Assembly: GCA_022559845.1 (NCBI GenBank)
Contig: CM040128.1
Location: 220,209,643 to 220,273,642, forward strand
DNA length: 64,000 nucleotides
DNA from: Amorphophallus konjac
Lineage: Eukaryota > Streptophyta > Magnoliopsida > Alismatales > Araceae
Direction of reading: 5' to 3'
The translations under genes were made by a program, and so were the position numbers. The notes beneath the pieces are model-generated. The model was not told the origin of the DNA. It made no database searches and was given only the letters and a program-made list of their open reading frames with translations. Below are positions 1-11,869 of this stretch, piece by piece. Within the stretch, counting starts at the first letter, position 1, and every line of letters starts with the position of its first letter.

Positions 1-2296
1 ACCAAATTTTGATCTTGAGTATAGCAAATCATTCCTCTCATCGAGCTCTATCCATTGGTGGCAAAAGCCCCAATTTTCATTAGGTATCCGTGGAGAAATC
101 GAGCTTTTTGTGAGGTGCTGTCCAAGTGTTCTTCATCCTAGGGTTTGAGTTTTCTCTCTCCGATTTGAGGTAGGATCTAACAACCAAATTCTAATCAACT
201 TACATGAAGTAATCAGCATGTTATTATCTTTCATTTAACGTAGAAAGCCCCAAATTCCATTGAGCATGCATCGTGAATTTTGATTTTTGTAGAAGCATGT
301 CTAGAACATGATTCATATAGTGTTCCTTAAGTTAGAGCTTGATTACGGGCTTATTTTGAGTCATGTAACTTGATCTTCATGTAGCATATCATATATGTTT
401 GGATTCATGATCGTGTTAGCTTTCTTTTGACACCAAAATCCCCAAATTTGGTTTTGTATATCGAGAGAATTCGACGATTTAGTGGAAGTATGTCCTGAAC
501 TAGGTCTCCTTGTGTTCTTCATAGAATAGGTTGTGATTCTTGTGAATTATGATGAAATTCGTGTTTCCAAATTGTAGTTTTATGACCCTAATATGTCTAG
601 CAAGATTCCTATGGCATGTGGTTTTGATTTCAACTCATTTGGACCCCATTTGGGCGAGTTCATGCGTTTTCCGGAAGCCCCCGGCCGGTTCTGGGCTTGC
701 AGGGGTCGACCCATCACCTGGCAGCCCAGGCCAGCCCGAGGGTCGACCCCAGGGGTCGACCCATTCTGCTTCCAGACCCCCGTTTTGCAGGGGTCGACCC
801 CAAGGGTCGACCCGTACACTAGAAACCCGATTTTCTTCATTTTTCGAACCGAAGATGGATCCGAATCAGTGGGGAATCAACCCATTTAACTTAGACCCAT
901 TGAAATTATATTTTTGAAGAACTTTTGACCTATTCATGTACCCCCCTTGATTTCAATTTGCATTGGTCCTTTCTCGCAAACATAGTACAAAACACGATGT
1001 TTACTATCTCCATTACAACACTTACATTGGTTAAATAGAAACTCACTTAATTAATGATTAATGGTGTAATTAAAGCCCCTGATAATGCATTCTATTTCAC
1101 CATTGTGAGAGCTTGTTCTTTACCTTGACAACTTGTTCTAGCTTGTTGGCTCTTTGGCTAATACAAATGATAATGGTTAATCATGATATCTTAACTTGGT
1201 GATTAGGATTAATATGTTGATTAGCTTGCTTGATTGCTGCTATTTTACAGCAGCGCAGCACGATTTACTCTTGTTGTGACTTGGTTTCGATCTCCTTGAT
1301 GATTATACTTACCTTGAAATTCTGGAATTGAATCTCTTTCCTACTTGAAGTTGTTATTGCTACTTAGTTTAAACCTTGGAATTCTGGCCATAAACTGTGG
1401 AAGTCTAGATTCGTGGGATCTTTGATCCAAAGAAATCAATACCTGACAAACAATTAAGGGCTCGGTCTGGTCCTGGGAAGAGCGCCCGAACACTACGTGT
1501 ACCCCCGGGGAGGTGAATGACTAGGTGTGACATTTGGCACCAGTACTTGACATGTGTTAAATTTAGGACTGTCCACTACTCTCTCCACTACTCTCTACAT
1601 TACTTTCTACTACTTTTCACTTTCCACTCTTCACTGTTCTATACTCTACTTGTGGTTACTTTACTTGCTTATTACTTGGACGTGGAAATGAAATTACATA
1701 CGTGCTTGACATGACTTGAATTGTCTTGATATGGCCAACTACTTTTTATCGTTATCTCCTGTAGTAAATTCTTGTCTTACCATTCTATCCATTATATTTC
1801 TTGACCTTGCAAGATCTTTGAATTTCGTTTCGTGATATCATCGTTATCTTTTTATTGTTTTATCATTTGTAGCATGACATTTTAAAATGTAATTAAACTG
1901 TTAATCACTTATACCTGTCTGTTATTTCCTACTGGGCGTCAGCTCATAGTGGTGTTTTACCCCTTTTCCAGGCTGTTCAGGTGACGCACTTACCGATGGG
2001 GAAGGGCAGGAGTGATGTCTTGAGTGTATCAGTTCTAGTGTGTTAGTAGTGTGATATCTTACTTTTAGTTGTGTTTTGGAGAGCTTTTAGTCTCAGCCAT
2101 GTTATTGAGTTTTAGTGGTTGTTATTCCAGTTGTAGTAAGTTGAACATGAGGTTATTGTATCAGTGGTGGTTTGTTAATGATCATTTAGTATTTCCATCT
2201 TGTAGCACTTGTGTATTATTTAGTTTTTCCTCTCTCTCTTGCCAGCGTGTCCCTAACTGTACGTCCTGATATTTCTGCCTTGTTCGGGGCGTGACA
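1..2296 (+). repeat. 5' LTR of the Tekay element (partial)
   Basis: Matches 7957-12676 once the inserted solo LTR there is removed. Only scattered single-base differences and one block of about 52 bp, in the GTCGAC word array, separate the copies, which points to a fairly recent insertion. The segment holds the word array at 703-813. I could not place a confident TATA box. Confidence 0.93.
703..813 (+). repeat. GGGTCGACCC palindrome array, 5' LTR copy
   Basis: Five copies of the 10-bp palindrome GGGTCGACCC start at 703, 740, 753, 791 and 804. Two pairs are 13 bp apart (740/753, 791/804); the first word is single here. The intervening DNA is G/C-rich and not conserved between pairs. The GSTPGVDP-like peptides read across it are by-products of the DNA repeat. 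Confidence 0.9.
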
Positions 2297-2303
2297 GTTT
2301 AGT

Positions 2304-2315
2304 TGGTATCAGAGC
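2304..2315 (+). other. Primer-binding site (initiator tRNA-Met)
   Basis: TGGTATCAGAGC lies 8 nt after the LTR end. It is complementary to the 3' end of plant initiator tRNA-Met, the usual primer for minus-strand synthesis in Ty3 and copia elements. Confidence 0.93.
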
Positions 2316-2360
2316 TCTAGGTTTCACATTCCTAGGTTTCCTAAGTTTTAGGTTTTCTTG

Positions 2361-2506
2361 CATTGCATCCCAATAACCGGTATATCAAAAGGTGTTGTCC
2401 GAACGTTAGGCTACGCCTATCGGAAAGGTCGCACACTTGCGCGAGTGATCTTCGGACCGATTACCTCCGCCAGGTACCGAGTTTTGGTCGTGTCTAGGTG
2501 CACTAG
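2361..2506 (+). ncRNA. Conserved structured 5' leader between PBS and gag
   Basis: This untranslated block recurs at 60571-60712 and 40955-41080 in gag-only elements with unrelated LTRs. It contains the stem TAGGC/GCCTA around a 3-nt loop, the near-palindrome CACTTGCGCGAGTG, and GATC-TTCG-GACC (a C(UUCG)G tetraloop motif with one stem mismatch here). The position is that of retroviral packaging and dimerisation signals. That role is inferred. Confidence 0.75.
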
Positions 2507-2629
2507 ATCCCTAACCTTGTAAAAGTTTAAGACCTGACCTGGTAAGAATGGGTAGAACTTGGGTTAAGTTCGTTCCTTAATCGTGCTTTATCTATCTTAT
2601 TGGACCTAAGTAACCTATTTCTCGTGTAG

Positions 2630-3376
2630 ATGGGAGCTGATCGTACTGAATGGAGGAACCTGCAGCGTACGGTTCAAGGCCTTACTCAGGCCCTTCAGCA
2701 AGTAGCTCAGGCAGGAGCGGCACAGCATGGCACCGGTGATCTATACCGGAACTTCCGCGGAATGAATCCGCCTAGATTCGCTGGTTCGACTGACCCCGAC
2801 CAAGCCGAGCACTGGCTAGATGAGATGGGGAGGATCTTTGAAGTTATGCAATGCACCAACCAGGAGCGTGTCCTTTTGTCCACATTTCAACTGGAACATG
2901 ATGCACGAACTTGGTGGGATTCTATCAAGGCAACTCTCGGTGATCGGCAAGTTATGTGGGAAGAATTCGAAGAATTCTTCAACAGCAAGTATTTTTCTGA
3001 TAGAGTGCAAGAGAAGAAAGCGGCAGAGTTCGCGGCCTTGAAACAGCGAGGTTTGTCCGTGGCAGAGTATGAGGCTCAATTTGCACGGCTTTCTCGATAT
3101 GCTACACATCTCATTTCCACCGAGAAGATGAAGGCGAAGCGCTTTCTCAATGGATTGAAGCTTCATTATATCAACCAATTGGCACCGATGGAGATTTCCA
3201 CGTATTCTGAGGTGGTAAGGAAAGCGCAAGTTCTAGAGGATACTCTTGAGATGATGGAGAGAATCCGTGGTAAAGGCACCAAGAAAGAATTACCTACGGG
3301 TTCCGGGAGTGTCAAACCCGGGTATACCAAGAAGAGGCCTGTTAGTGGACCTGGTTCGTGGAGCGGGTCCGGATAG
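2630..3376 (+). CDS. gag: Ty3 gag, capsid part, ends at an in-frame TAG
   Basis: A 248-residue ORF encoding the retrotransposon gag (capsid) domain. It forms the virus-like particle around the element RNA. The typical core is present: FAGSTDPDQAEHWLDEM, a W in the ARTWWDSIKA stretch, and a VAEYEAQFARLSRYA block. The ATG at 2630 follows the leader. The TAG at 3374-3376 falls in a glycine/serine-rich hinge just before the zinc knuckles, and the same frame then continues as pol at 3389. No known readthrough context follows the stop, so it is more likely a point mutation that splits an originally continuous gag-pol. Confidence 0.9.
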   Translation: MGADRTEWRNLQRTVQGLTQALQQVAQAGAAQHGTGDLYRNFRGMNPPRFAGSTDPDQAEHWLDEMGRIFEVMQCTNQERVLLSTFQLEHDARTWWDSIKATLGDRQVMWEEFEEFFNSKYFSDRVQEKKAAEFAALKQRGLSVAEYEAQFARLSRYATHLISTEKMKAKRFLNGLKLHYINQLAPMEISTYSEVVRKAQVLEDTLEMMERIRGKGTKKELPTGSGSVKPGYTKKRPVSGPGSWSGSG

Positions 3377-3388
3377 TGGAAGGGCAAG

Positions 3389-6300
3389 ATGCCGAGGCAT
3401 GAAGACAAGAAGCCTGGCCCTATTGTTCCATTCAAGGGCGTGTGCAACTATTGTGATCGTCCGGGTCTCAAGATAGAGGAGTGCTGGCACAAGCTAGGCG
3501 CCTGTTTGCGATGTGGAAGCAAGGAGCACCGTATCCCCAATTGTCCTCTCATATCGGAGCAAGCTATACCGGCAAAACCTCTAGTCTTCAAGAAATCACA
3601 AGGCAAGCTTCAAGCTTTACATGCAGATGAAACTGGGATTTCTGATGATGGCGGACTCGTCGAAGGTACCCTTACTATAATCGATAAGCCCGCATTTGCT
3701 CTCTTTGATACTGGTGCAACACATTCATTTATTTCACGGAGATTTGCTAAGTCATTAGTTGTGGAGCCTGTTTTGATGAATACTCCGTTAGAGATTTCAA
3801 GCCCTATTGGCACTAGATCAACAATCCAGTATTTCTATCCTTCTAGTAAGGTTATGATTGGTGAACAGAACTTTCCAGCAGATTTGGTCTGCATGGACAT
3901 GAAGGATTATGATGTAATCCTAGGAGCAGATTGGTTGGCCAAGTATGAGGCCAATGTTCACTGTAGTTCTAGCTCAGTGACTTTTACTGGACATTCTGGT
4001 TTATCTTTTACGGGAGTCAAGCACCAAAACTCCGTACCGCTCATTTCGGCTCTCCGAGCTGATAAGCTTTTGAGGCATGGGTGTGAGGCTTTTCTAGCCT
4101 TTGTCTGTACAACTCTTGAGCAGCAGATGGAGATTAAGGACATTCCTGTTGTCCGAGATTTTCCTGATGTCTTTCCAGAGGAACTACCAGGACTTCCGCC
4201 TGAGCGGGAAGTTATCTTTTCTATTGATCTTATTCCTGGCACATCTCCTATTTCTAAGGCTCCTTATCGTATGTCTCCTGCGGAACTGCGAGAACTGAAG
4301 CAGCAACTGATGGAATTACTTGAGAAGGGTTTTATTCATCCTAGTACTTCTCCGTGGGGAGCCCCTGTACTATTTGTCAGGAAGAAAGATGGTTCGATGA
4401 GGCTGTGCATTGATTATCGGCAATTAAACCAGCAGACTGTCAAGAACAAATATCCCTTGCCGAGGATTGACGAGTTATTTGACCAGATAGCGGGAGCTCA
4501 ATATTTCTCTAAGATCGATCTTCGATCTGGATATCACCAGTTGCGGATTAAGGAAGAGGATATTTATAAAACGGCTTTCCGCAGTAGGTATGGTCATTTT
4601 GAGTTTGTCGTTATGCCTTTTGGTCTAACGAATGCACCAGCGGCTTTCATGCAGTTGATGAACGATGCATTTCGGCCCTATCTTGATCAGTGGGTCGTGA
4701 TATTTATTGATGACATCTTGATCTATTCCAAGAGTGAATTGGAGCATGCTGAACACCTGAGGATGGCATTGCAACTGTTGAGAGATCATCAACTTTATGC
4801 TAAGTTCAGTAAGTGTGAATTCTGGCTGCAAGAGGTGTCCTTTCTCGAACATATTATCACCAAGGAAGGTGTTTCAGTTGATCCTTCAAAGATTGAGGCA
4901 GTGAAGAATTGGGAGCAGCCTACTAGTGCAACTGAAATCAGAAGTTTCCTAGGCTTGGCAGGCTATTACCGAAGATTTATTCAAGATTTCTCCAAGATTG
5001 CAGTACCTATGACAAGATTAACCCGCAAGGAGAATAAGTTTGATTGGTCAGATGATTGTCAGCAAAGCTTTCAGACTCTGAAGGAGTGTTTGACTACTAC
5101 ACCTGTTTTGGCTTTACCTTCTGGTGAAGGAGGATTTGTTGTTTATACTTATGCTTCAGGTATTGGCTTAGGCTGTGTACTCATGCAGCATGGGAAGGTG
5201 ATTGCCTATTCCTCTAGGCAGTTGAGGAAGTACGAAGATAATTATCCTGTTCATGATTTGGAACTTGCTGCAGTCGTGTTTGCTTTGAAGATATGGAGGC
5301 ATTACTTGTATGGAGAAACCTTCACAGTGTTTTCAGATCATAAGAGTTTGAAGTATTTATTTTCTCAAAAGGAACTCAACATGAGGCAGCGGAGATGGTT
5401 GGAGTACTTGAAAGACTTCGACTTCTCGATTGAGTATCATCCTGGCAAAGGTAATGTTGTGGCAGATGTTTTAAGCCGGAAGCCGGTAGCTAGATTGTCA
5501 AGTCTCATGTTACAAGAATGGAGGTTGTTGGAACAATTATCTAGTCTGGATCTTAATATCGACAATGATCGGGTCATGATTGCTCAGATCCAACTTAAGC
5601 CCGAATTGTTGATAGAGATCAAGTCCTTGCAAGAAAATGATCCCGAGTTGGTAGAAATCAAGGGAAACTTGAGTAGCAGACCTGACTTCATGTTGGCCGA
5701 TGATGGTAGATTATTATTTAAAGGCAGAACTTGTGTTCTGGATGAGGCTACAATAAAGAACAAAATTCTTGAGGAAGCTCATAGATCCAGATATACCATT
5801 TATCCTAGAGGCACTAAGATGTACCGAGATTTGAAAAGGTCCTTTTGGTGGCCGAATATGAAAAGAGAAGTTGCAGATTTTGTGAGCAGATGTTTGGTAT
5901 GTCAGCAAGTTAAGGCCGAACATTTCAGACCAGCAGGGAAATTGAAACCACTCGACATATCCCAATGGAAGTGGGAAAGCATTGGCATGGATTTCATTAT
6001 GGGTCTACCTAGGACTCGTGGTGGATTTGATGCGATATGGGTGATTGTCGATCGATTGACAAAGTCGGCTCATTTCTTACCAATTAAGTCCAAGTGGACG
6101 ATTGATGTATTGGTTGCTTTGCATATAAAGGAAGTGGTGAGATTGCATGGTATTCCAGTGAATATAGTATCTGATCGAGACCCCATATTTACTTCATATT
6201 TCTGGAAGGGACTGCAAGAGTCTTTGGGTACTCGTCTGAATTTCAGTACTGCTTTTCATCCACAGACAGATGGACAGACTGAAAGAACCAATCAGATAGT

Positions 6301-7024
6301 GGAAGATATGCTGCGAGCTTGCATGATTGATTTTGGTGGTAATTGGAGTGAGCATTTGGCATTAATTGAATTTGCCTACAATAACAGCTATCAGTCTAGC
6401 ATTCAGATGGCTCCTTTTGAAGCACTATATGGTAGAAGTTGTCGTTCCCCGTTGTGTTGGGACGAGGTAGGTGAGAAACAGTGGCTTGGACCAGATCTTG
6501 TTTCGGAATCATCACAGAACATCCGTGTTATCCGAGACCGGTTACAAGTAGCCCAGTCAAGACAGAAGAGTTATGCCGACAACAGAAGGAGAGCATTGGA
6601 ATTTCAGGTTGGCGAGCATGTGTTCTTAAAGGTCTCTCCGACGAGAGGGATCCGAAGATTTGGCATTCATGGTAAGTTGAGTCCTAGGTACATTGGTCCA
6701 TTCGAGATTCTAGATAGAGTGGGAGAGGTGGCATACAGACTGGCTTTACCACCGCAATTGTCTGGCGTACACAACGTTTTCCATGTGTCTATGTTGCGGA
6801 AATATGTGTACGATCCCACTCATATCATTCAGCAGGTGGATTTTGAACTGAAGGAAGATTTGACCTATGAGGAAAGACCTGTCAAGATTCTAGACCGGAA
6901 GCAACAGCAACTCCGAAATCGTTCGATACCGATGGTCAAGATTCAGTGGAGTTGGCGTGGGACCGAAGAAGCTACATGGGAGTCTGAAGAGACTATGCGA
7001 AAGCGGTATCCCGATCTATTCTAG
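3389..7024 (+). CDS. pol: Ty3 pol polyprotein (PR-RT-RH-IN-chromodomain), Tekay/Del type
   Basis: A 1211-residue ORF in the same frame as gag. Order: zinc-knuckle region (CNYC at residue 19, [14 protein letters not shown] at 39), aspartic protease (DTG at 107), reverse transcriptase (FIDD, Asp441-Asp442), RNase H, integrase with Asp868, Asp929 and Glu965 (D,D35E spacing), then a C-terminal chromodomain-like tail ending in a [11 protein letters not shown] ... EEATWE pattern. It copies RNA to cDNA and inserts it. Two key residues look lost. Residue 588 in RNase H is Tyr in YTYAS where the family has Asp. Residue 805 in the integrase HHCC zinc region is Tyr where the family has His. The ORF is long and open, but the protein is probably inactive. 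Confidence 0.93.
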   Translation: MPRHEDKKPGPIVPFKGVCNYCDRPGLKIEECWHKLGACLRCGSKEHRIPNCPLISEQAIPAKPLVFKKSQGKLQALHADETGISDDGGLVEGTLTIIDKPAFALFDTGATHSFISRRFAKSLVVEPVLMNTPLEISSPIGTRSTIQYFYPSSKVMIGEQNFPADLVCMDMKDYDVILGADWLAKYEANVHCSSSSVTFTGHSGLSFTGVKHQNSVPLISALRADKLLRHGCEAFLAFVCTTLEQQMEIKDIPVVRDFPDVFPEELPGLPPEREVIFSIDLIPGTSPISKAPYRMSPAELRELKQQLMELLEKGFIHPSTSPWGAPVLFVRKKDGSMRLCIDYRQLNQQTVKNKYPLPRIDELFDQIAGAQYFSKIDLRSGYHQLRIKEEDIYKTAFRSRYGHFEFVVMPFGLTNAPAAFMQLMNDAFRPYLDQWVVIFIDDILIYSKSELEHAEHLRMALQLLRDHQLYAKFSKCEFWLQEVSFLEHIITKEGVSVDPSKIEAVKNWEQPTSATEIRSFLGLAGYYRRFIQDFSKIAVPMTRLTRKENKFDWSDDCQQSFQTLKECLTTTPVLALPSGEGGFVVYTYASGIGLGCVLMQHGKVIAYSSRQLRKYEDNYPVHDLELAAVVFALKIWRHYLYGETFTVFSDHKSLKYLFSQKELNMRQRRWLEYLKDFDFSIEYHPGKGNVVADVLSRKPVARLSSLMLQEWRLLEQLSSLDLNIDNDRVMIAQIQLKPELLIEIKSLQENDPELVEIKGNLSSRPDFMLADDGRLLFKGRTCVLDEATIKNKILEEAHRSRYTIYPRGTKMYRDLKRSFWWPNMKREVADFVSRCLVCQQVKAEHFRPAGKLKPLDISQWKWESIGMDFIMGLPRTRGGFDAIWVIVDRLTKSAHFLPIKSKWTIDVLVALHIKEVVRLHGIPVNIVSDRDPIFTSYFWKGLQESLGTRLNFSTAFHPQTDGQTERTNQIVEDMLRACMIDFGGNWSEHLALIEFAYNNSYQSSIQMAPFEALYGRSCRSPLCWDEVGEKQWLGPDLVSESSQNIRVIRDRLQVAQSRQKSYADNRRRALEFQVGEHVFLKVSPTRGIRRFGIHGKLSPRYIGPFEILDRVGEVAYRLALPPQLSGVHNVFHVSMLRKYVYDPTHIIQQVDFELKEDLTYEERPVKILDRKQQQLRNRSIPMVKIQWSWRGTEEATWESEETMRKRYPDLF

Positions 7025-7085
7025 GTGAGCGATCTTTTTCTACTCTCAGTTTTAGTGCAGTGAATTTGGAGGACCAAATTCCTTT

Positions 7086-7098
7086 AAGTAGGGGAGGG
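7086..7098 (+). other. Polypurine tract of the Tekay element
   Basis: AAGTAGGGGAGGG, almost pure purine, lies directly before the TG of the 3' LTR and 62 bp after the pol stop. It primes plus-strand DNA synthesis. Confidence 0.88.
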
Positions 7099-8658
7099 TG
7101 TAAGACCCCAAATTCTTTAGAAATTTATTTAGTAAGTTATTTGTAATTATTCAGAATTTATTTGAAGTTATTCGAATTAATGAGAATTATCCAAGTTACT
7201 TAGATTAATTGATTAATTAATAGAATAAGTCATTTTTCAACTATTTTCTAAAAATCCCCAAAACTCACATCTTGTAGAATTAATTTTGTTTAGCAACTTT
7301 GTCCTCTACATTTAAGCCTAAGAAAATCATTTATTATGCCGAATTAGTGAACTTAGTCTTCCGAACTTAACATTTAACTATTTACGGAATAGTATAAGTA
7401 AAAATCCAACTACCTTAGAAAAATCTGTAAAAATAGTAAACAGATTAAGGTCGAGGTAGATAACAACTTTTCCTTCTGGCATTAGGCCATTGTAAATCCG
7501 TGGTAAGATCTATTTAGAGTTTAAACCCAAAAGTGCACACTTTTGACCCATACCTAACCCTTAGATTAAAACACGAAATTCGACCTCAATTCTCAACCAA
7601 ATGATCTGAAATCAGTGGCAAATGGAAGGCCACAATGTAAGGAACATTTACCCTCAATCAATTTGAGGTAAACTTAGCCCCAAAACGTGCTGCCGACATA
7701 GTTTGGTCAAGTCAAAGATTTCGGCGCCGTTTCTAAACACGTAGCTTGCAGCAGCGAATACTCCCAACTCAGAAGGCTCCAGAAGCTCTATGAGCTATCA
7801 AAATGAAGCCCTACGAGTCTTATTTCATTTGGCTGCTGTGGGGTTCGCTGAAGTTTCAGATCTGGAGAGATCTAGTTCGATTTGTGGAGGTGGGTCAGCA
7901 GGCCGTTGGCTTCCCTTCATCCTTCTTTGATCCATCGATTGATGCAGGAATTCTCAACCAAATTTTGATCTTAAGTATAGCAAATTGTTCCTCTCATCGA
8001 GCTCTATCCATTGGTGGCAAAAGCCCCAATTTTGATTAGGTATCCGTGGAGAAATCGAGCTTTTTGTGAGGTGCTGTCCAAGTGTTCTTCATCCTAGGGT
8101 TTGAGTTTTCTCTCTCCGATTTGAGGTAGGATCTAACAACCAAATTCTAATCAACTTACATGAAGTAATCAGCATGTTATTATCTTTCATTTAACGTAGA
8201 AAGCCCCAAATTCCATTGAGCATGCATCGTGAATTTCGATTTTTGTAGAAGCATGTCTAGAACATGATTCATATAGTGTTCCTTAAGTCAGAGCTTGATT
8301 ACGGGCTTATTTTGAGTCATGTAACTTGATCTTCATATAGAATATCATATATGTTTAGATTCATGATCGTGTTAGCTTTCTTTTGACACCAAAATCCCCA
8401 AATTTGGTTTTGTATATCGAGAGAATTCGACGATTTAGTGGAAGTATGTCCTGAACTAGGTCTCCTTGTGTTCTTCATAGAATAGGTTGTGATTCTTGTG
8501 AATTCTGATGAAATTAGTGTTTCCAAATTATAGTTTTATGACCCTAATATGTCTAGCAAGATTCCTATGGCATGTGGTTTTGATTTCAACTCATTTGGAC
8601 CCCATTTGGGCGAGTTCATGCGTTTTCCGGAAGCCCCCGGCCGGTTCTGGGCTTGCAG

Positions 8659-8821
8659 GGGTCGACCCCAGGGGTCGACCCATCACCTGGCAGCCCAGGC
8701 CAGCCCGAGGATCGACCCCAGGGGTCGACCCATGCGGCCCAGCCCGAGGGTCGACCCCAGGGGTCGACCCATTCTGCTTCCAGACCCCCGTTTTGCAGGG
8801 GTCGACCCCAAGGGTCGACCC
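8659..8821 (+). repeat. GGGTCGACCC palindrome array, 3' LTR copy
   Basis: Eight words in four pairs start at 8659/8672, 8709/8722, 8748/8761 and 8799/8812. Every pair is spaced exactly 13 bp. The word at 8709 has one change (GGATCGACCC). Extra pairs relative to the 5' LTR account for the 52-bp length difference. Confidence 0.9.
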
Positions 8822-10184
8822 GTACACCAGAAACCCGATTTTCTTCGTTTTTTGAATCGAAGATGGATCCGAATCAGTGGGGAATCAACCCATTTAACTT
8901 AGACCCATTGAAATTATATTTTTGAAGAACTTTTGACCTATTCATGTACCCCCCTTGATTTCAATTTGCATTGGTCCTTTCTCGCAAACATAGTACAAAA
9001 CACGATGTTTACTATCTCCATTACAACACTTACATTGGTTAAATAGAAACTCACTTAATTAATGATTAATGGTGTAATTAAAGCCCCTGATAATGCATTC
9101 TATTTCACCGCTGTGAGAGCTTGTTCTTTACCTTGACAACTTGTTCTAGCTTGTTGGCTCTTTGGCTAATACAAATGATAATGGTTAATCATGATATCTT
9201 AACTTGGTGATTAGGATTAATATGTTGATTAGCTTGTTTGATTGCTGCTGTTTTACAGCAGCGCAGCACGATTTACTCTTGTTGTGACTTGGTTTCGATC
9301 TCCTTGATGATTATACTTACCTTGAAATTCTGGAATTGAATCTCTTTCCTACTTGAAGTTGTTATTGCTACTTAGTTTAAACCTTGGAATTCTGGCCATA
9401 AACTGTGGAAGTCTAGATTCGTGGGATCTTTGATCCAAAGAAATCAATGCCTGGCAAACAATTAAGGGCTCGGTCTGGTCCTGGGAAGAGCGCCCGAACA
9501 CTACGTGTACCCCCGGGGAGGTGAATGACTAGGTGTGGCATTTGGCACCAGTACTTGACATGTGTTAAATCTAGGACTGTCCACTACTCTCTCCACTACT
9601 CTCTACATTAGTTTCTACTACTTTTCACTTTCCACTCTTCACTGTTCTATACTCTACTTGTGGTTACTTTACTTGCTTATTACTTGGACGTGGAAATGAA
9701 ATTACATACATGCTTGACATGGCTTGAATTGTCTTGATATGGCCAACTACTTTTTATCGTTATCTCCTGTAGTAAATTCTTGTCTTACCATTCTATCCAT
9801 TATATTTCTTGACCTTGCAAGATCTTTGAATTTCATTTCGTGATATCATCGTTATCTTTTTTGATGGAGGCATCATCCACGATTCCCTTTGGCTCGGGTC
9901 CACTTCTTCACATTCAGGAGCTGGTTGAGTTTGGGCCTCACTCTATTAAGGCCCCTTATCCATTTTGTAGTTTTCCTTTGTGTCATTTTGATGTATTTTC
10001 ATTTTATTGGAGTCATTTCCCTAGGTCTAGCACTTTCTTTCCTATGTTTTTGTATCATCATGATGTCTAATGAGGTTATTGGGCCCAATTCGTTGGGCTA
10101 GGCCCATTGGCGCCCTCACCCCCCCCCCTTGGTTATTTGTAGTTGCTTATTTTGTCAGGGACTTATTGTAAAGAGTGGGTTGCC

Positions 10185-10192
10185 TATAAATA
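10185..10192 (+). promoter_or_regulatory. TATA box of the family-A solo LTR
   Basis: TATAAATA inside a CCTATAAATAGG context, which all family-A LTRs share with small changes (25183, 30289 and 52950 on the minus strand). Confidence 0.7.
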
Positions 10193-11847
10193 GGACCCCA
10201 CTCACCCTCATTTGAATTTAATGAATGAATGAGTTAAAATTGCCATTTGAGTTCAAATTGGAGTGATTTCTCTAGTTTTTGGGTGAGAGACCCTAGGGGA
10301 GAGATTCCCCACCTATTCCCCTCTTAATCTCTCTATTTCACCCCTCTTTCTCTCTCCTCCAACCCCAATTTCAAATTTTTCTTCTCTCTCCCTCTCCTCC
10401 CCTCCCCAACCACCTCCACTAGCCACCCACCTCATTCAATACCCCTCCACTTCCCCAAGTTGCCATTACTCCACTCCCATTATCCCTAGGTGGCATCTTC
10501 TCCACTTCCAACACAATCTCCTCCCTCCCAAGGCAATCCCACTAGTTCCCACACAATCCTCCACCTTCCTAGGCCAATTCAAATTTGAAATTCCCTTCCC
10601 TCCACTTGTTTTGGCCGCCCCCTTCCATTACCTCCCTTCTTGCCAAGTTCGCCCCCTTCATTCCCCCATTCCCTCTCTCACACCCTCATCTTCCTCCTCC
10701 ACCTGCTAGCATTTGCTTCCAGCCATTCTCCCCCTCATTCCACCATCACCATTAGCTCTTTTCTCCACCCCACTAGAGCCCCACTCACCCTTAGGTCGTC
10801 CCTACCACTTCCCTCCACCAAAGAAGCCACCTCTCCCTCTCATTTCAGTTTCAGGTTGGAGCTGTGCAGACCAGCAGATCAGCCCCGAGTTGCAGCATCG
10901 ACCACGGCTTCCTCCTGGTGTTCCTGAAGGCGTGGCCTACCTTTCTGGAAAGGCCTTCCAGTCTACTTCGCAAGCGAGGTGGAAGCAACACGATCCGAGG
11001 TCGGAGCTGCCAGATAGAGCCATTCTCCCACCATCGCGCAAGAAGGCCTTCATCCAGAACCAAAACCTAGAAGATTGCCGTACCACGGTTGACTCAGGCT
11101 GAATCAGGCCCAGGTTCCTTCAACAAAGTTCTTCCCCGTCCAGTCCTCCTTCAAGAACAGGAAGCGGAACTGCATTCGGCCACTGGGGGGCAGAGTTATC
11201 ATTTTTTCTCTCCCCGTCTATCCAGCCCTGCTTCTGCAGTCTGTTTCGACCAGTGAGCACCGCTCAGGGTGTCCCGCTCACCATCGACATCGGAACGCTG
11301 CCCCGTCACTTTCGGCTGAAAGCTACTTCGACCACGAAGACGTCACCACTGGTTTCATGCTGTTCAGAGGTCGGGAGAGCGCACAGTGACCTCTGCAAGT
11401 TGCTATTCCAGTCCAGATCAGCCTACGGCCAGACAGAGCGATCTCCTTCCTGCTGCTGGAGCTGTCACCACCGACCAACAGAGCGTCCCCAAAAATTCTG
11501 CAGTCATCCCCTTCAAGTCAGGAAGCTGTAGGAGGTGGTTTCACTCAATTCGGAGTCCAGACGAGTCCGTGGAAACCTCAATCTCATCACCCTATCCTGC
11601 AGGCCAGAACAAGGCTGATATCGCACCGGGCGCCACTTAGTAATCGAGAGCTTTCCTCCCCTCCCCGCTTGGCCGGCTGAAGGCCCCACCCTGCGTGGTG
11701 GTAGTTTTGGCTGTAACATTTTAACCCCCACCCCAAGATCCCCCTCCTGCGTGAGGTGTAGTTTTGTACTTCTTTGGGCAGGTCAAGCGACACCGCCGCG
11801 GCGTGTGGGGAACCACTGCCTCCCCGCTCGCCCTCGTCTCCGACCGG

Positions 11848-11869
11848 GACCGGTTTCTTCAAACCGGTC
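11848..11869 (+). other. Conserved 22-bp hairpin in the family-A LTR
   Basis: Arms GACCGGTTT and AAACCGGTC around a 4-nt loop (CTTC in this orientation), about 1.66 kb downstream of the TATA box. The same site in the other three family-A LTRs keeps the pairing wholly (28581, 51102) or nearly so (23474). Confidence 0.75.

Noticed and set aside
549..917. Open readings with repeated GSTPGVDP-like peptides (also 8508-8925)
   Set aside because: Caused by the GGGTCGACCC DNA repeat, which is open in several frames on both strands. They lie in the LTR.
2304..2315. tRNA gene at the TGGTATCAGAGC sites
   Set aside because: Only the 3' complement of tRNA-Met is present at each site, next to an LTR end, so these are primer-binding sites.
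10640..11102. Pro/Ser-rich open readings in the family-A solo LTR
   Set aside because: Pyrimidine-rich DNA gives stop-poor frames. The reading is not kept in the other family-A LTRs.
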